DNA of 64,000 nucleotides, taken from NCBI GenBank assembly GCA_016235165.1, contig JACRLX010000024.1:1-64000 (forward strand). The letters run 5' to 3'. The notes below the pieces were generated by a model. The model saw only the letters and a list, made by a program, of their open reading frames with translations, ran no database searches and was not told the DNA's origin. The first letter of the stretch is position 1. Each line of letters starts with the position of its first letter. A program made the position numbers and the translations under genes. Below are positions 17,639 to 26,070 of this stretch, piece by piece. This DNA comes from Rhodocyclales bacterium (GTDB taxonomy: Bacteria; Pseudomonadota; Gammaproteobacteria; Burkholderiales; Rhodocyclaceae).

Positions 17639-18780
17639 GCGCGCCGATCGAAATCCGTTCCGCACCGCACGTGCAATCGGCGAAGACGGTCGAAACCATC
17701 ATGCGCCACGTGGTCTATTCGCTGTTGCCGATCTGCGCCTTCTACGTCTTCCAGTACGGCGTTTCGGCGCTGGCCTCGATCGTCGTCGTCACCGGCGCCT
17801 GCCTGCTTACCGAGCGCTTCTTCGTCGGCACCGGCACCCAGGCCGGGCGGCTCCCGGACTACTCCGCCGTCATCACAGGCCTGCTGCTGGCGCTGACCCT
17901 GCCGCCCGGCTTCCCGCTGTGGATGGGCGCGGTCGCCGGCATCGTCGCCATCGCCCTGGGCAAGGCCTTGTTCGGCGGCATCGGCTTCAATGTCTTCAAC
18001 CCGGCGCTGGTCGGCCGCGCCTTCGTCCAGGCGGCCTTCCCGACCGCGATCGCGACCTACACGCCGTCCTTTCTGCCGGGGCGTTTTGCCGAGTTCATTC
18101 CCTCCACGCACGCCGTGCCGCTGATGATCCCGGCCGATGCCGCGCTCTGGCTCAAGGCCAAGAGCCTCGACGCGCTGGCCGGGGCGACGCCGCTGGCGAA
18201 ATGGAAGTTCGACGGCGTATTGGCCAATGCCGACGAGCTGCTGACCTCGCTGTCGGGCCACATGGCGGTGGGGCCATCGCCCTTGCTGATCCTGCTCTGC
18301 GGGGCCTACCTCGCCTCGCGCCGCTTCATGGACTGGCGCATTCCGCTGGCCGTGCTGGGCAGCGCGGCGCTGACGGCCTGGCTGCTGTATGCCTTCGACG
18401 CCACGCGTTATCCGAACCCCTTCTTCATGCTGTTCTCGGGCGGTCTGATCCTCGGCGCGGTGTACATGGCGACCGACATGGCGACCTCGCCGGTGACGCC
18501 CAAGGGCATGTGGGTCTATGGTGCGCTGATCGGTCTCCTGACCGTGGTGATCCGCTACTACAGCGGCCTGCCCGAGGGCGTGATGTACGCAATCCTGATC
18601 GCCAATGCGGCCTCGCCGCTGATCGAGAAGATCACCCAGCCGGTGCCCTTCGGCCGTGGCGTGCTCGATCGGGTGAAAAAACGTGCCACCTATCCGCTGA
18701 ACCCCGGCTACATCTCGCGCGAAGAGGCGAATGCGGTGACGCCGAAGAAGCGCTTCCTGCCGAACAAGCCGAAGAAATGA
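17635..18780 (+). CDS. rnfD: Rnf electron transport complex subunit D
   Basis: 381 residues, with about nine to ten hydrophobic segments. It belongs to the NqrB/RnfD family (FGGIGFNVFNPALVGRAFVQ; GLILGAVYMATDMATSPVTPKG). The TDMATSPVT block is where a covalent FMN is attached to Thr in characterised homologues. ATG 17635 overlaps the rnfC stop and its own stop overlaps rnfG. The cytoplasmic C-terminus is rich in Lys and Arg. No apbE flavin transferase gene is in the window. Confidence 0.93.
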   Translation: MSAPIEIRSAPHVQSAKTVETIMRHVVYSLLPICAFYVFQYGVSALASIVVVTGACLLTERFFVGTGTQAGRLPDYSAVITGLLLALTLPPGFPLWMGAVAGIVAIALGKALFGGIGFNVFNPALVGRAFVQAAFPTAIATYTPSFLPGRFAEFIPSTHAVPLMIPADAALWLKAKSLDALAGATPLAKWKFDGVLANADELLTSLSGHMAVGPSPLLILLCGAYLASRRFMDWRIPLAVLGSAALTAWLLYAFDATRYPNPFFMLFSGGLILGAVYMATDMATSPVTPKGMWVYGALIGLLTVVIRYYSGLPEGVMYAILIANAASPLIEKITQPVPFGRGVLDRVKKRATYPLNPGYISREEANAVTPKKRFLPNKPKK

Positions 18781-19511
18781 ACGAGCCGTCATCCACTGAA
18801 AAGAAGCTGATCCCGATTTCGGTCGTCGCGCTGGACATCGCGTTGCCGGAATCGCCCACCGGGGCGATGATTCGCACCCTCGGCCTGGTCTCGGCGATCT
18901 GCGGCCTGATCATCGTCGGCGCCTACCAGGGCACCTACGACGCGGTGGCCGCCAACAAGCGCATCGCCGCCGAGCGCGCGGTGTTCAGGGTGCTGCCGAA
19001 GGCGAAGACGATTGCCGAGTTCTTCGCCCAGCCGGGCGGTGGCATTGCGAAAGTCGGCGCTGGTGACACGGCGATTCCACCCGGCGCGGTGAAGTTCTTC
19101 GCCGCCTACGACGATGCCGGCAAGCTCGCCGGCATTGCCGCCGAGGGCGTGGGCAAGGGATATGCCGACAACGTGCGCATCATGTTCGGCTACCAGCCCG
19201 ACTGCCAGTGCGTGGTCGGCATCGGCGTCGTCGCCATGCGCGAGACGCCGGGCATCGGCGACAAGATCATCACCGACAAAGACTTCCTCGCCAACTTCAC
19301 GGCGCTCGACCTCAGGCTCAAGGCCGACCTTTCGATGCTGGCCAACGAGGTCAAGGCGGTCAAGCACGGCAGCAAAACCGCCGCCTGGCAGATCGATGCC
19401 ATCGCCGGCGCCACCATCACTTCGCGCGCCGTCGGCAAGGCCATCAACGACTCGGCGCAGGCGCTGTTGCCGCGCCTGCTTCCCCACCTCGAAAAGCTCA
19501 AGACATCATGA
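18777..19511 (+). CDS. rnfG: Rnf electron transport complex subunit G (FMN-binding)
   Basis: 244 residues. One N-terminal membrane helix (about residues 30-50), then a periplasmic FMN-binding domain. The ApbE recognition motif is seen as Asp207-AIAGATIT-Ser216, with Thr215 the likely covalent FMN site. A copy of the 23-bp repeat encodes residues 92-99 (KVGAGDTA), probably in a surface loop, so the fold may tolerate it. It has four-base overlaps with rnfD and rnfE. Confidence 0.92.
   Translation: MNEPSSTEKKLIPISVVALDIALPESPTGAMIRTLGLVSAICGLIIVGAYQGTYDAVAANKRIAAERAVFRVLPKAKTIAEFFAQPGGGIAKVGAGDTAIPPGAVKFFAAYDDAGKLAGIAAEGVGKGYADNVRIMFGYQPDCQCVVGIGVVAMRETPGIGDKIITDKDFLANFTALDLRLKADLSMLANEVKAVKHGSKTAAWQIDAIAGATITSRAVGKAINDSAQALLPRLLPHLEKLKTS
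19051..19073 (+). repeat. 23-bp dispersed repeat, copy e (inside rnfG)
   Basis: AAGTCGGCGCTGGTG followed by ACACGGCG. It is read in frame as KVGAGDTA, the same frame as the nifJ copy. Confidence 0.75.
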
Positions 19512-20143
19512 GTACCGCCGACACCCCGCAGACCTGGGACGAGTTCATGGAAGGTGTCTGGCGCCAGAACCCGGTCTTCGTCATGGTGCTGGGCATGTGC
19601 CCGACCCTGGCCGTCACGGTCTCGGCGATCAACGCCATATCGATGGGCCTGGCGACGCTGTTCGTACTGGTCTGCTCCTGCGGCCTGGTATCGCTGATGC
19701 GCCGCTTCACGCCCAAGGAAGTGCGCATTGCGGTGTACATCGTGATCATCGCCACTTTCGTCACGGCAGTGGACTACGCCATCCAGGCCATCAGCCTGGC
19801 GCTCTACGAAGCGCTGGGCGCCTTCATCCAGCTGATCGTGGTGAATTGCATCATCCTCGGCCGCGCCGAGGCGCACGCGGCGAAGAATGCGCCCATGCCG
19901 GCGATGATCAATGCGGCTGGCATGGGCGTCGGCTTCACCATCGGACTGCTGGCGCTGGGCGTGGTGCGCGAAATCCTCGGCGCAGGCACGCTGTTCGGCG
20001 TCGCGCTGTTCGGCGCCGGCTTCCAGCCCTGGGTGATCATGGTGCTGCCGCCCGGCGGCTTCTTCGTGCTCGGCGCCTGGCTGCTGCTGTTCTCGTGGTG
20101 GGCCAGGCGGCGTCCCTTGAAGGAGGCTGCGCAAAATGTCTGA
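19508..20143 (+). CDS. rnfE: Rnf electron transport complex subunit E
   Basis: 211 residues, usual length, with about six membrane helices. Family motifs: FVMVLGMCPTLAVTVSA, YIVIIATFVTAVDY and QLIVVNCIILGRAEAHA, with the conserved cysteines (CP and NC) that hold the intramembrane iron centre in NqrD/RnfE proteins. Start ATG 19508 overlaps rnfG by 4 bases; the 3-prime end overlaps rnfA by 8. Confidence 0.93.
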   Translation: MSTADTPQTWDEFMEGVWRQNPVFVMVLGMCPTLAVTVSAINAISMGLATLFVLVCSCGLVSLMRRFTPKEVRIAVYIVIIATFVTAVDYAIQAISLALYEALGAFIQLIVVNCIILGRAEAHAAKNAPMPAMINAAGMGVGFTIGLLALGVVREILGAGTLFGVALFGAGFQPWVIMVLPPGGFFVLGAWLLLFSWWARRRPLKEAAQNV

Positions 20144-20714
20144 ATCCGCCTTCCAGATCTTCGTCAATGCGCTCTTGGCCAACAACTTCGTGCTGGCGAT
20201 GTTCCTCGGCCTGTGCCCCTTCCTCGGCGTCTCGGGCAAGCTCGACACGGCCTTCCCGATGGGCGTGGCGACCACCTTCGTGATGCTGGTGGCCTCGCTT
20301 TGCGCCTATGGCCTCAACCTGCTGCTGACCGCCTTCCACCTCGAATTCCTGCGCCTGATTTCCTACATCGTGATCATCGCCTCAGCGGTGCAACTGGTCG
20401 AGATGGTGCTGAAAAAATACAGCCCGGCGCTGTTCCGCGCCCTGGGTATCTATCTGCCGCTGATCACCACCAACTGCGCCGTGCTCGGTGTCGCCCTGTT
20501 CCAGACCGCGCGCGAATACGACTTCGTGCAGTCGGTGACCTTCAGCATCGGCGGCGGCGCCGGCTTTACCCTGGCCTTGGTGCTGATGGCCAGCGTGCGC
20601 GAGCGCCTGACGCTGTCCAACGTGCCCGACCTGGCCCAGGGCACGGCGCTGTCGCTGATGCTGGCCGGCATCCTTTCGCTGTCGTTCATGGGTTTTGCCG
20701 GGCTGGGGGGATGA
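20136..20714 (+). CDS. rnfA: Rnf electron transport complex subunit A
   Basis: 192 residues, six membrane helices. Homologous to RnfE with inverted topology: FVLAMFLGLCPFLGVSGKLDTAFPMG and YLPLITTNCAVLGVAL carry the paired cysteines. It completes the membrane core of the complex. A GAAGGAGG-like Shine-Dalgarno sequence lies inside rnfE. Confidence 0.94.
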   Translation: MSESAFQIFVNALLANNFVLAMFLGLCPFLGVSGKLDTAFPMGVATTFVMLVASLCAYGLNLLLTAFHLEFLRLISYIVIIASAVQLVEMVLKKYSPALFRALGIYLPLITTNCAVLGVALFQTAREYDFVQSVTFSIGGGAGFTLALVLMASVRERLTLSNVPDLAQGTALSLMLAGILSLSFMGFAGLGG

Positions 20715-20911
20715 TGGCTGCTTACCTGACTACTGTCGCCGTCGTTTTCGGCCTCGCGCTCGCCGGCATTCTGGTCGACCGCAGCTACCGTCGTTTCGCC
20801 GCGCGCCACCCGCAGCTCGGCCCCTTTCGCGATCCCGGCAAATGCAGCTGCTGCAAGGGCGGCGATGATTGCGCCACCACGTGTGCCGAACCAAAGTCGC
20901 CGATTCGCTGA
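20711..20911 (+). CDS. Small Rnf-linked membrane protein with Cys cluster
   Basis: 66 residues, coupled to rnfA by an ATGA overlap. One N-terminal membrane helix is followed by a short basic stretch and KCSCCKGGDDCATTC, five cysteines in 14 residues. The layout (single helix, then Cys motif) recalls NqrM, the small protein needed to mature the related Na+-NQR, but sequence similarity is not obvious. I infer a role in iron-centre assembly or in docking to Rnf. ATG 20714 is an alternative start. Confidence 0.65.
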   Translation: MMAAYLTTVAVVFGLALAGILVDRSYRRFAARHPQLGPFRDPGKCSCCKGGDDCATTCAEPKSPIR

Positions 20912-20929
20912 ATCTTCCGGAGAACCGCC

Positions 20930-21787
20930 ATGCAAGTCACTACCCCGCCCGTCGCGCCGCCGGCCCGAACCTATTCCGCCACCATCAAGGAGTCACGTCG
21001 CATCACTTCGCCCGCCTCGCGCGAGGAAGTGCGCCACCTGGTGCTGCGCAGCGGCGATCTCTCCTTCGATCCGGCGCTGGGCAACCTGATCCGCGTCATG
21101 GCGCCCGGCCAGTTCGGTGCCGGCAGCCATGCCCGCCTGTATTCCATCATGGACCTGGAGAAACGCCAGGACGCTACCGAGTTTGCCATCTGCGTGCGGC
21201 GCTGCTCCTACATCGACGAGTTCAACGGCGAGGAATACAAGGGTGTCGCCTCGAATTACCTGTGCGACCTGCGTCCGGACGATGCCATCGTGTTTGCCGG
21301 TCCGGTCGGCTATCCCTTCGTGATTCCCGAGGACAAGTCCGCCGACATCCTGATGCTGGGCATGGGCACCGGCATCGCGCCTTTCCGCACCCTGATCCGG
21401 CAAATCTACGAAAAGATCGGACGCTGGGAAGGCAGGGTGAGGCTGTTCTACGGCGCCCGCAGCCCGCTGGAAATGCTCTACATGAACGAGGAGAACAGCG
21501 ATCTCGCCAACTATTTCGACCAGCCGACCTTCAAGGCCTTCCAGGCCGTGAGTCCGCGCCCGTCGCTCGATGCACCGATTGCGCTCGGCGCGGCGCTGGA
21601 GCAGAACGCCGCCGAGGTCTGGAACATGCTGCAACGCGCCAACACGCGCGTATTCGTCGCCGGCACGGCCAAGCTGTTGCCGGCCATCGAGCAGGCCATG
21701 ATTGCGCTGGCCGGGTCGGGCGCCAACTGGCTGCGAGTCGAAAATGCATTGAAGGCGAGCGGGCGCTGGAGTGAAGTGCTCTATTGA
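20930..21787 (+). CDS. Plant-type ferredoxin-NADP(+) reductase family protein
   Basis: 285 residues with an N-terminal FAD-binding barrel (ARLYSIMD carries the RxYS FAD motif; YLCDLRPDD follows) and a C-terminal NADP domain (LGMGTGIAPFRTLIRQIY; RLFYGARSPLEMLY). The C-terminus ends in Tyr (SEVLY), as in plant-type FNRs where it stacks on FAD. It would exchange electrons between NADPH and ferredoxin. Lying 18 bases after the Rnf genes, it links the ferredoxin pool filled by nifJ/Rnf to NADPH. AGGAG-like sequence precedes ATG. Confidence 0.88.
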   Translation: MQVTTPPVAPPARTYSATIKESRRITSPASREEVRHLVLRSGDLSFDPALGNLIRVMAPGQFGAGSHARLYSIMDLEKRQDATEFAICVRRCSYIDEFNGEEYKGVASNYLCDLRPDDAIVFAGPVGYPFVIPEDKSADILMLGMGTGIAPFRTLIRQIYEKIGRWEGRVRLFYGARSPLEMLYMNEENSDLANYFDQPTFKAFQAVSPRPSLDAPIALGAALEQNAAEVWNMLQRANTRVFVAGTAKLLPAIEQAMIALAGSGANWLRVENALKASGRWSEVLY

Positions 21788-21926
21788 CGCGCCGCCGCAT
21801 AAAAAGCCCTGCTCTTCGCATTTCGCACTCTGATGCCGTTGTCCTCGCGAAGCCGGATAATTGAAAATGTCGGCCATGGCGCCGGCACCGTCTCAGGGCT
21901 ACGTGACATGGAAGGGGGATCCGATC

Positions 21927-22754
21927 ATGGGTATGCTGGACTGGTTCAAGGGCATCATCAAGGGTGACAAGACCGCGCCGGAACAGGCGCTGGCGACCGC
22001 CGCGGCAAGGAGCGGCGACGACATGGGGGCGGAACTGGCCGGCCTGAACTTCAAGACCGCGGTCGATGCCCACATGAAGTGGAAGGTAAGGCTGGAAAGT
22101 TACATCAGCGGCACCAGTACCGAGCAGCTCAAGGTCGAGGTGGTCTGTCGCGATGACCAATGTCCGCTGGGCAAATGGATCTACGACCAGGGCGGCGAGA
22201 AGTTCGGCTATTCCGAGACCTTTTTCGACATGAAGGTGCATCACGCGATGTTTCACCGTTGCGCCGGCAAGGTGCTGGAAACAGCGCAGGCGGGGGACAG
22301 GGAAACGGCGACGCGGCTGCTCAACTCCGGCGAATACGTGAAGGCCTCGGAGCGGGTCAAGATGCTGCTGGCGCGACTGTTCGTGATGGCCTCCGAAGGC
22401 AAGGAGGCGATCGACTCCCATGTCCGCTGGAAGGCGCGGCTGCGTGACTTCATCCAGGGCAAGAGCCAGGAGGAGTTGAAGGTCGAAGTGGTCGGGCGCG
22501 ACGACCACTGCACGCTGGGCAAATGGATTTATGGCATCGGTGGTGAGCGCTTCGGTGGCGATCCGGCGTTTGCCGTGCTCAAGTCGCGCCATGCGCAGTT
22601 TCATCGTTGTGCCGGCGAGGTGCTCGATGTCGCCCAGCGCGGCGACAGCAAGATCGCCCTGCACATGCTGGAGGAGGGGGCCTATCCGGATGCCTCCGAG
22701 CAGGTTGCGACGGCCATCGTCAAACTGTTCGAGCGGCCGCGTTCGGCTACATGA
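21927..22754 (+). CDS. Tandem CZB (chemoreceptor zinc-binding) domain protein
   Basis: 275 residues from ATG 21927, preceded by GAAGGGGG. Two CZB domains (about residues 45-150 and 165-270) each carry the zinc ligands: AVDAHMKWKVRL, CxxGKWIY (CPLGKWIYDQGG, CTLGKWIYGIGG) and the HxxFHRCAG helix. CZB domains sense zinc or hypochlorite, usually on chemoreceptors or diguanylate cyclases. Here there is no output domain, so it may act through partners such as the GGDEF proteins nearby. The 3-prime end overlaps the convergent gene by 73 bases. Confidence 0.85.
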   Translation: MGMLDWFKGIIKGDKTAPEQALATAAARSGDDMGAELAGLNFKTAVDAHMKWKVRLESYISGTSTEQLKVEVVCRDDQCPLGKWIYDQGGEKFGYSETFFDMKVHHAMFHRCAGKVLETAQAGDRETATRLLNSGEYVKASERVKMLLARLFVMASEGKEAIDSHVRWKARLRDFIQGKSQEELKVEVVGRDDHCTLGKWIYGIGGERFGGDPAFAVLKSRHAQFHRCAGEVLDVAQRGDSKIALHMLEEGAYPDASEQVATAIVKLFERPRSAT

Positions 22755-23233
22755 CGGCGAAGGTCATTACATGCCGGGGATCGGCCATCGCCGGTCCTCG
22801 GGTGGTCAGTGCGGATGGACGTTGACCACGCGGACACATCGCGCGGGCATAGCACCGAGCGGACCAGCTGTTGCGGGCGTCCCTCCTGCCAGGACCATTC
22901 GTAAGGGTAGGTGAAGATGCGGATGTTCCAGATCGAAATGGATTCGCGCACCAGTTCGATGTTGGCCTTGTACATGCGTTCGGCATCGGCGCCGGACTTG
23001 GCGTGCAGTTCCTTGTGCAGTTCCGTCAGAAAGTCGTCGAGGCGCTGATCGGCGAGCACCGGGTAGGGCAGGTCGCGATCCACCATGCAGCGGATGAAAT
23101 TGGTGTGCCGCGGCGGACCGTCCTGACCGACCCAGCAATCAAGGCCGACGACATTGCCCGACGAAGTGGTTTGGGCCAGCGCAAGTCCAGCCACAAGCAA
23201 CAGCAGGAAGATGGCGCGGCGCAAAAAACTCAT
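22682..23233 (-). CDS. Exported hypothetical protein
   Basis: 183 residues with a clear signal peptide (RRAIFLLLLVAGLALA, cleavage near ALA-QT). The mature part contains CWVGQDGPPRHTNFIRCMVDRDLPYP, with two cysteines that could form a disulfide, and a tyrosine/tryptophan-rich TYPYEWSWQEGRPQQLVRSVLC block. The last 50 residues are low-complexity and overlap the CZB gene, so the natural stop may have been lost and the tail may be aberrant. No function assigned. Confidence 0.6.
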   Translation of the reverse strand: MSFLRRAIFLLLLVAGLALAQTTSSGNVVGLDCWVGQDGPPRHTNFIRCMVDRDLPYPVLADQRLDDFLTELHKELHAKSGADAERMYKANIELVRESISIWNIRIFTYPYEWSWQEGRPQQLVRSVLCPRDVSAWSTSIRTDHPRTGDGRSPACNDLRRHVAERGRSNSLTMAVATCSEASG

Positions 23234-23414
23234 TCTGGAATATTAGCAGGAGGCGGAATTCCCCGCATCGGCATCGGAGTGGTGCGATGTTTGCATTCCC
23301 GTCACGATTGGGCTGATTTCCGCCGGATTTTCTCAGAAATGGGGAACGGAAATAGTCCGAACTGGAGCCCCGGCAATCCCGCCAAGGGCCGCCCAGACCG
23401 GAAATCCGAAGGCC

Positions 23415-26048
23415 ATGAATCCTGTACGCAGCATCAAGGGGCTGCTTCTCGCCGCCGGCGCGGTTTTCTCGATTGCGATATTCGGGGCAACGCTGTTCAT
23501 CGTTTCCGCGATCTACGACCGCTCGGTGCGCGACGACGCCGTGGAGGATGCGTCGGCCTTTGCCGAACTGACTTTCAACGCGATGTTCGAGCTGATGAGC
23601 ACGGGCTGGAGCCGGCAGCAACTGGAGGGCTACGTCCGGGCGATCCAGAAATCGGTTGATAACACGCAACGGCAGATCGACATCTATCGCGGGCCCAAGG
23701 TCAGCGCCTTGTTCGGCGAGATCGGTCAAAAAACGCCGGATGCGGAGATCCAGCGCGCGCTGAAGGAGGGCGAACGCCGCCATTTCGAGATTGGCGAACG
23801 GATTCGCGTCGTTTATCCATTGCGCGCGCAGGAAGTCTGCCTCAAGTGCCATGTCAATGTTGCCACCGGGGAGGTGCTTGGCGTGATCGACGTGACGCAG
23901 GACGTCACGGACAACATCGCATCGCACCGCGCCCGCTTCACCTGGGCTTTTGCCCCCATCGTGCCGGTAATGCTGGTCGTTACCCTGATCATGGTGCTCT
24001 ACATCCGGCGGCGACTGGAAGGCCCGATCGATGTCCTGGCACGCGATATCCGGGCGGTGAACCGGATTGCCGATCTGCGCTCGCTGGTTTCCGGCCAGAA
24101 GGACCTTGGCTTTTCGGAATTCAATTCCGTCGCCGACGAGATTCGCCAATTGACCGAGCGCATACGTTCCATCGCGGTCGACAAGGACATGCTCGAGTTC
24201 GAGATCCGCCTGTTGGAGAAGTTCATTCTTACTACCGAAGTGATCAAGGACTGGCGTGAATATGCAAGCCAGTTGATTCTCGACATCGATTCGGTGGTGC
24301 CGGCCTATACGATGTTTTCATTGTTCAAGGTCAGCGACGAGGCCTACGATCTTGAAATATTCTGGCGCGGACGGCCATCGGACAGCGTCAAGCGCTCGTT
24401 CGAGAGTTGCCTGCAGCGGATACTCCAGCGCTCTGAGGATTTCGACAACGGACTGGCGATACGAGTCAGGCACAACATTGCCGACGCCGGGCTTCGCATC
24501 GAGGTATTGCGCGAGGAGGACATCGAGGTACAGGTCAAGTCCCTGCTGGTCAATGTGCCCAAGATTGGTGGCATCGTCGGTATCGGCATGCAGCCTCAGC
24601 GGGAAACCGACCCGATGCGCTTGCTGGTGGTGGAGAGCATCCTCGCCACCCTGCTCAATGTGGTCGGCTCGGTCAAGGCCATCGACAAATACACCAAGGA
24701 CCTGGAGTATTACGCCACGCGCGATCCGCTGACCAATCTCTACAACCAGCGCGTGTTCTGGGAACTGATCGAAAGCGAGGTATTGCGCTCTTCGCGCCAC
24801 GGCGACAAGTTCAGCCTTTTGCTGATCGACGCCGACAATTTCAAGTCGGTGAATGACAGCTATGGCCATGGCGCGGGCGACGAGCTGTTGCAAATGGTGG
24901 TCGCCGCCATTCGCGGCGCGATCCGCGACGACGATTTGCTCTCGCGTTATGGCGGCGACGAGTTTGCCGCCATCCTGCCCGAGAGCGACATGGTCGCCGC
25001 GCAGGCGGTGGCGCGAAGGATTGTCGATTGCGTGGCAGCGGTCAGTATGACGGCCCCCGACGGTGCGGCGATCAGCAGTTCCGTCTCGATCGGCATCGCC
25101 ACCTATCCGGACCATGCCAAGGCAATGAAGGACTTGTTCCTGGTTGCCGACAACATGATGTATCGCGCCAAGGCAGAGGGAAAGAACCGGGCCGTGGTGC
25201 CTAGCGACGACGACGTGGTTGAGGTTTTCCGTACCCTCGGGGAGAAGAGCATGATGATCCTCAACGCCGTTGAAAAGCGCAGCGTGGTGCCCTTCTTCCA
25301 GCCGATCGTGAATGTCGCCAATGGGCAGGTCGAGGCGATCGAGGTGCTTTCACGCATTCGCGTGGAGGACGGCAGCCATGTGATCGCCGAGGAGTACGTG
25401 GCGATCGCGGAGAAAATGGGGGTCATGCACAAGCTCGACTTCATCCAGCTGGAAAAGACGCTGGAGGCCGTCACGCAGTCGGGCTACGGTGGCCTGCTGT
25501 TCGTCAACATGTCGCCGCGCGCGCTGGTGCTCAATGATTTCGTCATGCAGACCCGGCGCATCAGCGGCAAATACGGAATCGATCCCGGGCGTCTGGTGTT
25601 CGAGATCACCGAGCGCGAGACGATCAGGAACATGGCGTTGCTGGAGCGCTTCATCGCCACGCTGCGCGACGAGGGTTTCAAGCTGGCGATCGACGACTTC
25701 GGATCGGGTTTTTCATCCTTCCACTACGTCAAGCGCTTTCCGATCGACTTTCTGAAGATCGAGGGTGATTTCATCCTGGGGATGAAGAACAGCGAAAAAG
25801 ACCGGGCGCTGGTACGCAGCATCGTTGCCCTCAGCCGCGACCTGGGGATACGCACGGTGGCGGAGTATGTTGAGGACGAGGAGGTATTCGATCGCGTCGT
25901 CGAGCAGGGCATCGATCTGGCGCAGGGTTTTCACATCCACCGGCCGAATATTTCCCTCGGCGATGCCATGCGGGCCGGGACGGATCGACTGCGCAAGGTA
26001 AGCGGCCCTGGCGGTCAGCCAGCCGCTTCGGGATTGGCCGGAAGGTAG
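23415..26048 (+). CDS. Membrane GGDEF-EAL protein with a haem-c-type periplasmic sensor
   Basis: 877 residues. Two membrane helices (about 10-32 and 177-197) enclose a periplasmic domain with the haem-attachment motif CLKCH (Cys142-Cys145-His146), like Tll0287/DUF3365 sensors that bind haem or redox signals. A linker region with a GAF-like predicted fold (about 230-420) follows, then a GGDEF domain (GGDEF 513-517, with an RxxD inhibitory site five residues upstream) and an EAL domain (EVL at 643-645, DDFG at 760-763, plus the conserved ITERE and KIEGDF segments). Both c-di-GMP synthesis and breakdown look possible. It probably couples redox state or a haem ligand to lifestyle switching. Confidence 0.9.
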   Translation: MNPVRSIKGLLLAAGAVFSIAIFGATLFIVSAIYDRSVRDDAVEDASAFAELTFNAMFELMSTGWSRQQLEGYVRAIQKSVDNTQRQIDIYRGPKVSALFGEIGQKTPDAEIQRALKEGERRHFEIGERIRVVYPLRAQEVCLKCHVNVATGEVLGVIDVTQDVTDNIASHRARFTWAFAPIVPVMLVVTLIMVLYIRRRLEGPIDVLARDIRAVNRIADLRSLVSGQKDLGFSEFNSVADEIRQLTERIRSIAVDKDMLEFEIRLLEKFILTTEVIKDWREYASQLILDIDSVVPAYTMFSLFKVSDEAYDLEIFWRGRPSDSVKRSFESCLQRILQRSEDFDNGLAIRVRHNIADAGLRIEVLREEDIEVQVKSLLVNVPKIGGIVGIGMQPQRETDPMRLLVVESILATLLNVVGSVKAIDKYTKDLEYYATRDPLTNLYNQRVFWELIESEVLRSSRHGDKFSLLLIDADNFKSVNDSYGHGAGDELLQMVVAAIRGAIRDDDLLSRYGGDEFAAILPESDMVAAQAVARRIVDCVAAVSMTAPDGAAISSSVSIGIATYPDHAKAMKDLFLVADNMMYRAKAEGKNRAVVPSDDDVVEVFRTLGEKSMMILNAVEKRSVVPFFQPIVNVANGQVEAIEVLSRIRVEDGSHVIAEEYVAIAEKMGVMHKLDFIQLEKTLEAVTQSGYGGLLFVNMSPRALVLNDFVMQTRRISGKYGIDPGRLVFEITERETIRNMALLERFIATLRDEGFKLAIDDFGSGFSSFHYVKRFPIDFLKIEGDFILGMKNSEKDRALVRSIVALSRDLGIRTVAEYVEDEEVFDRVVEQGIDLAQGFHIHRPNISLGDAMRAGTDRLRKVSGPGGQPAASGLAGR

Positions 26049-26070
26049 GGCGGATCCAACCTGCCTGGCG

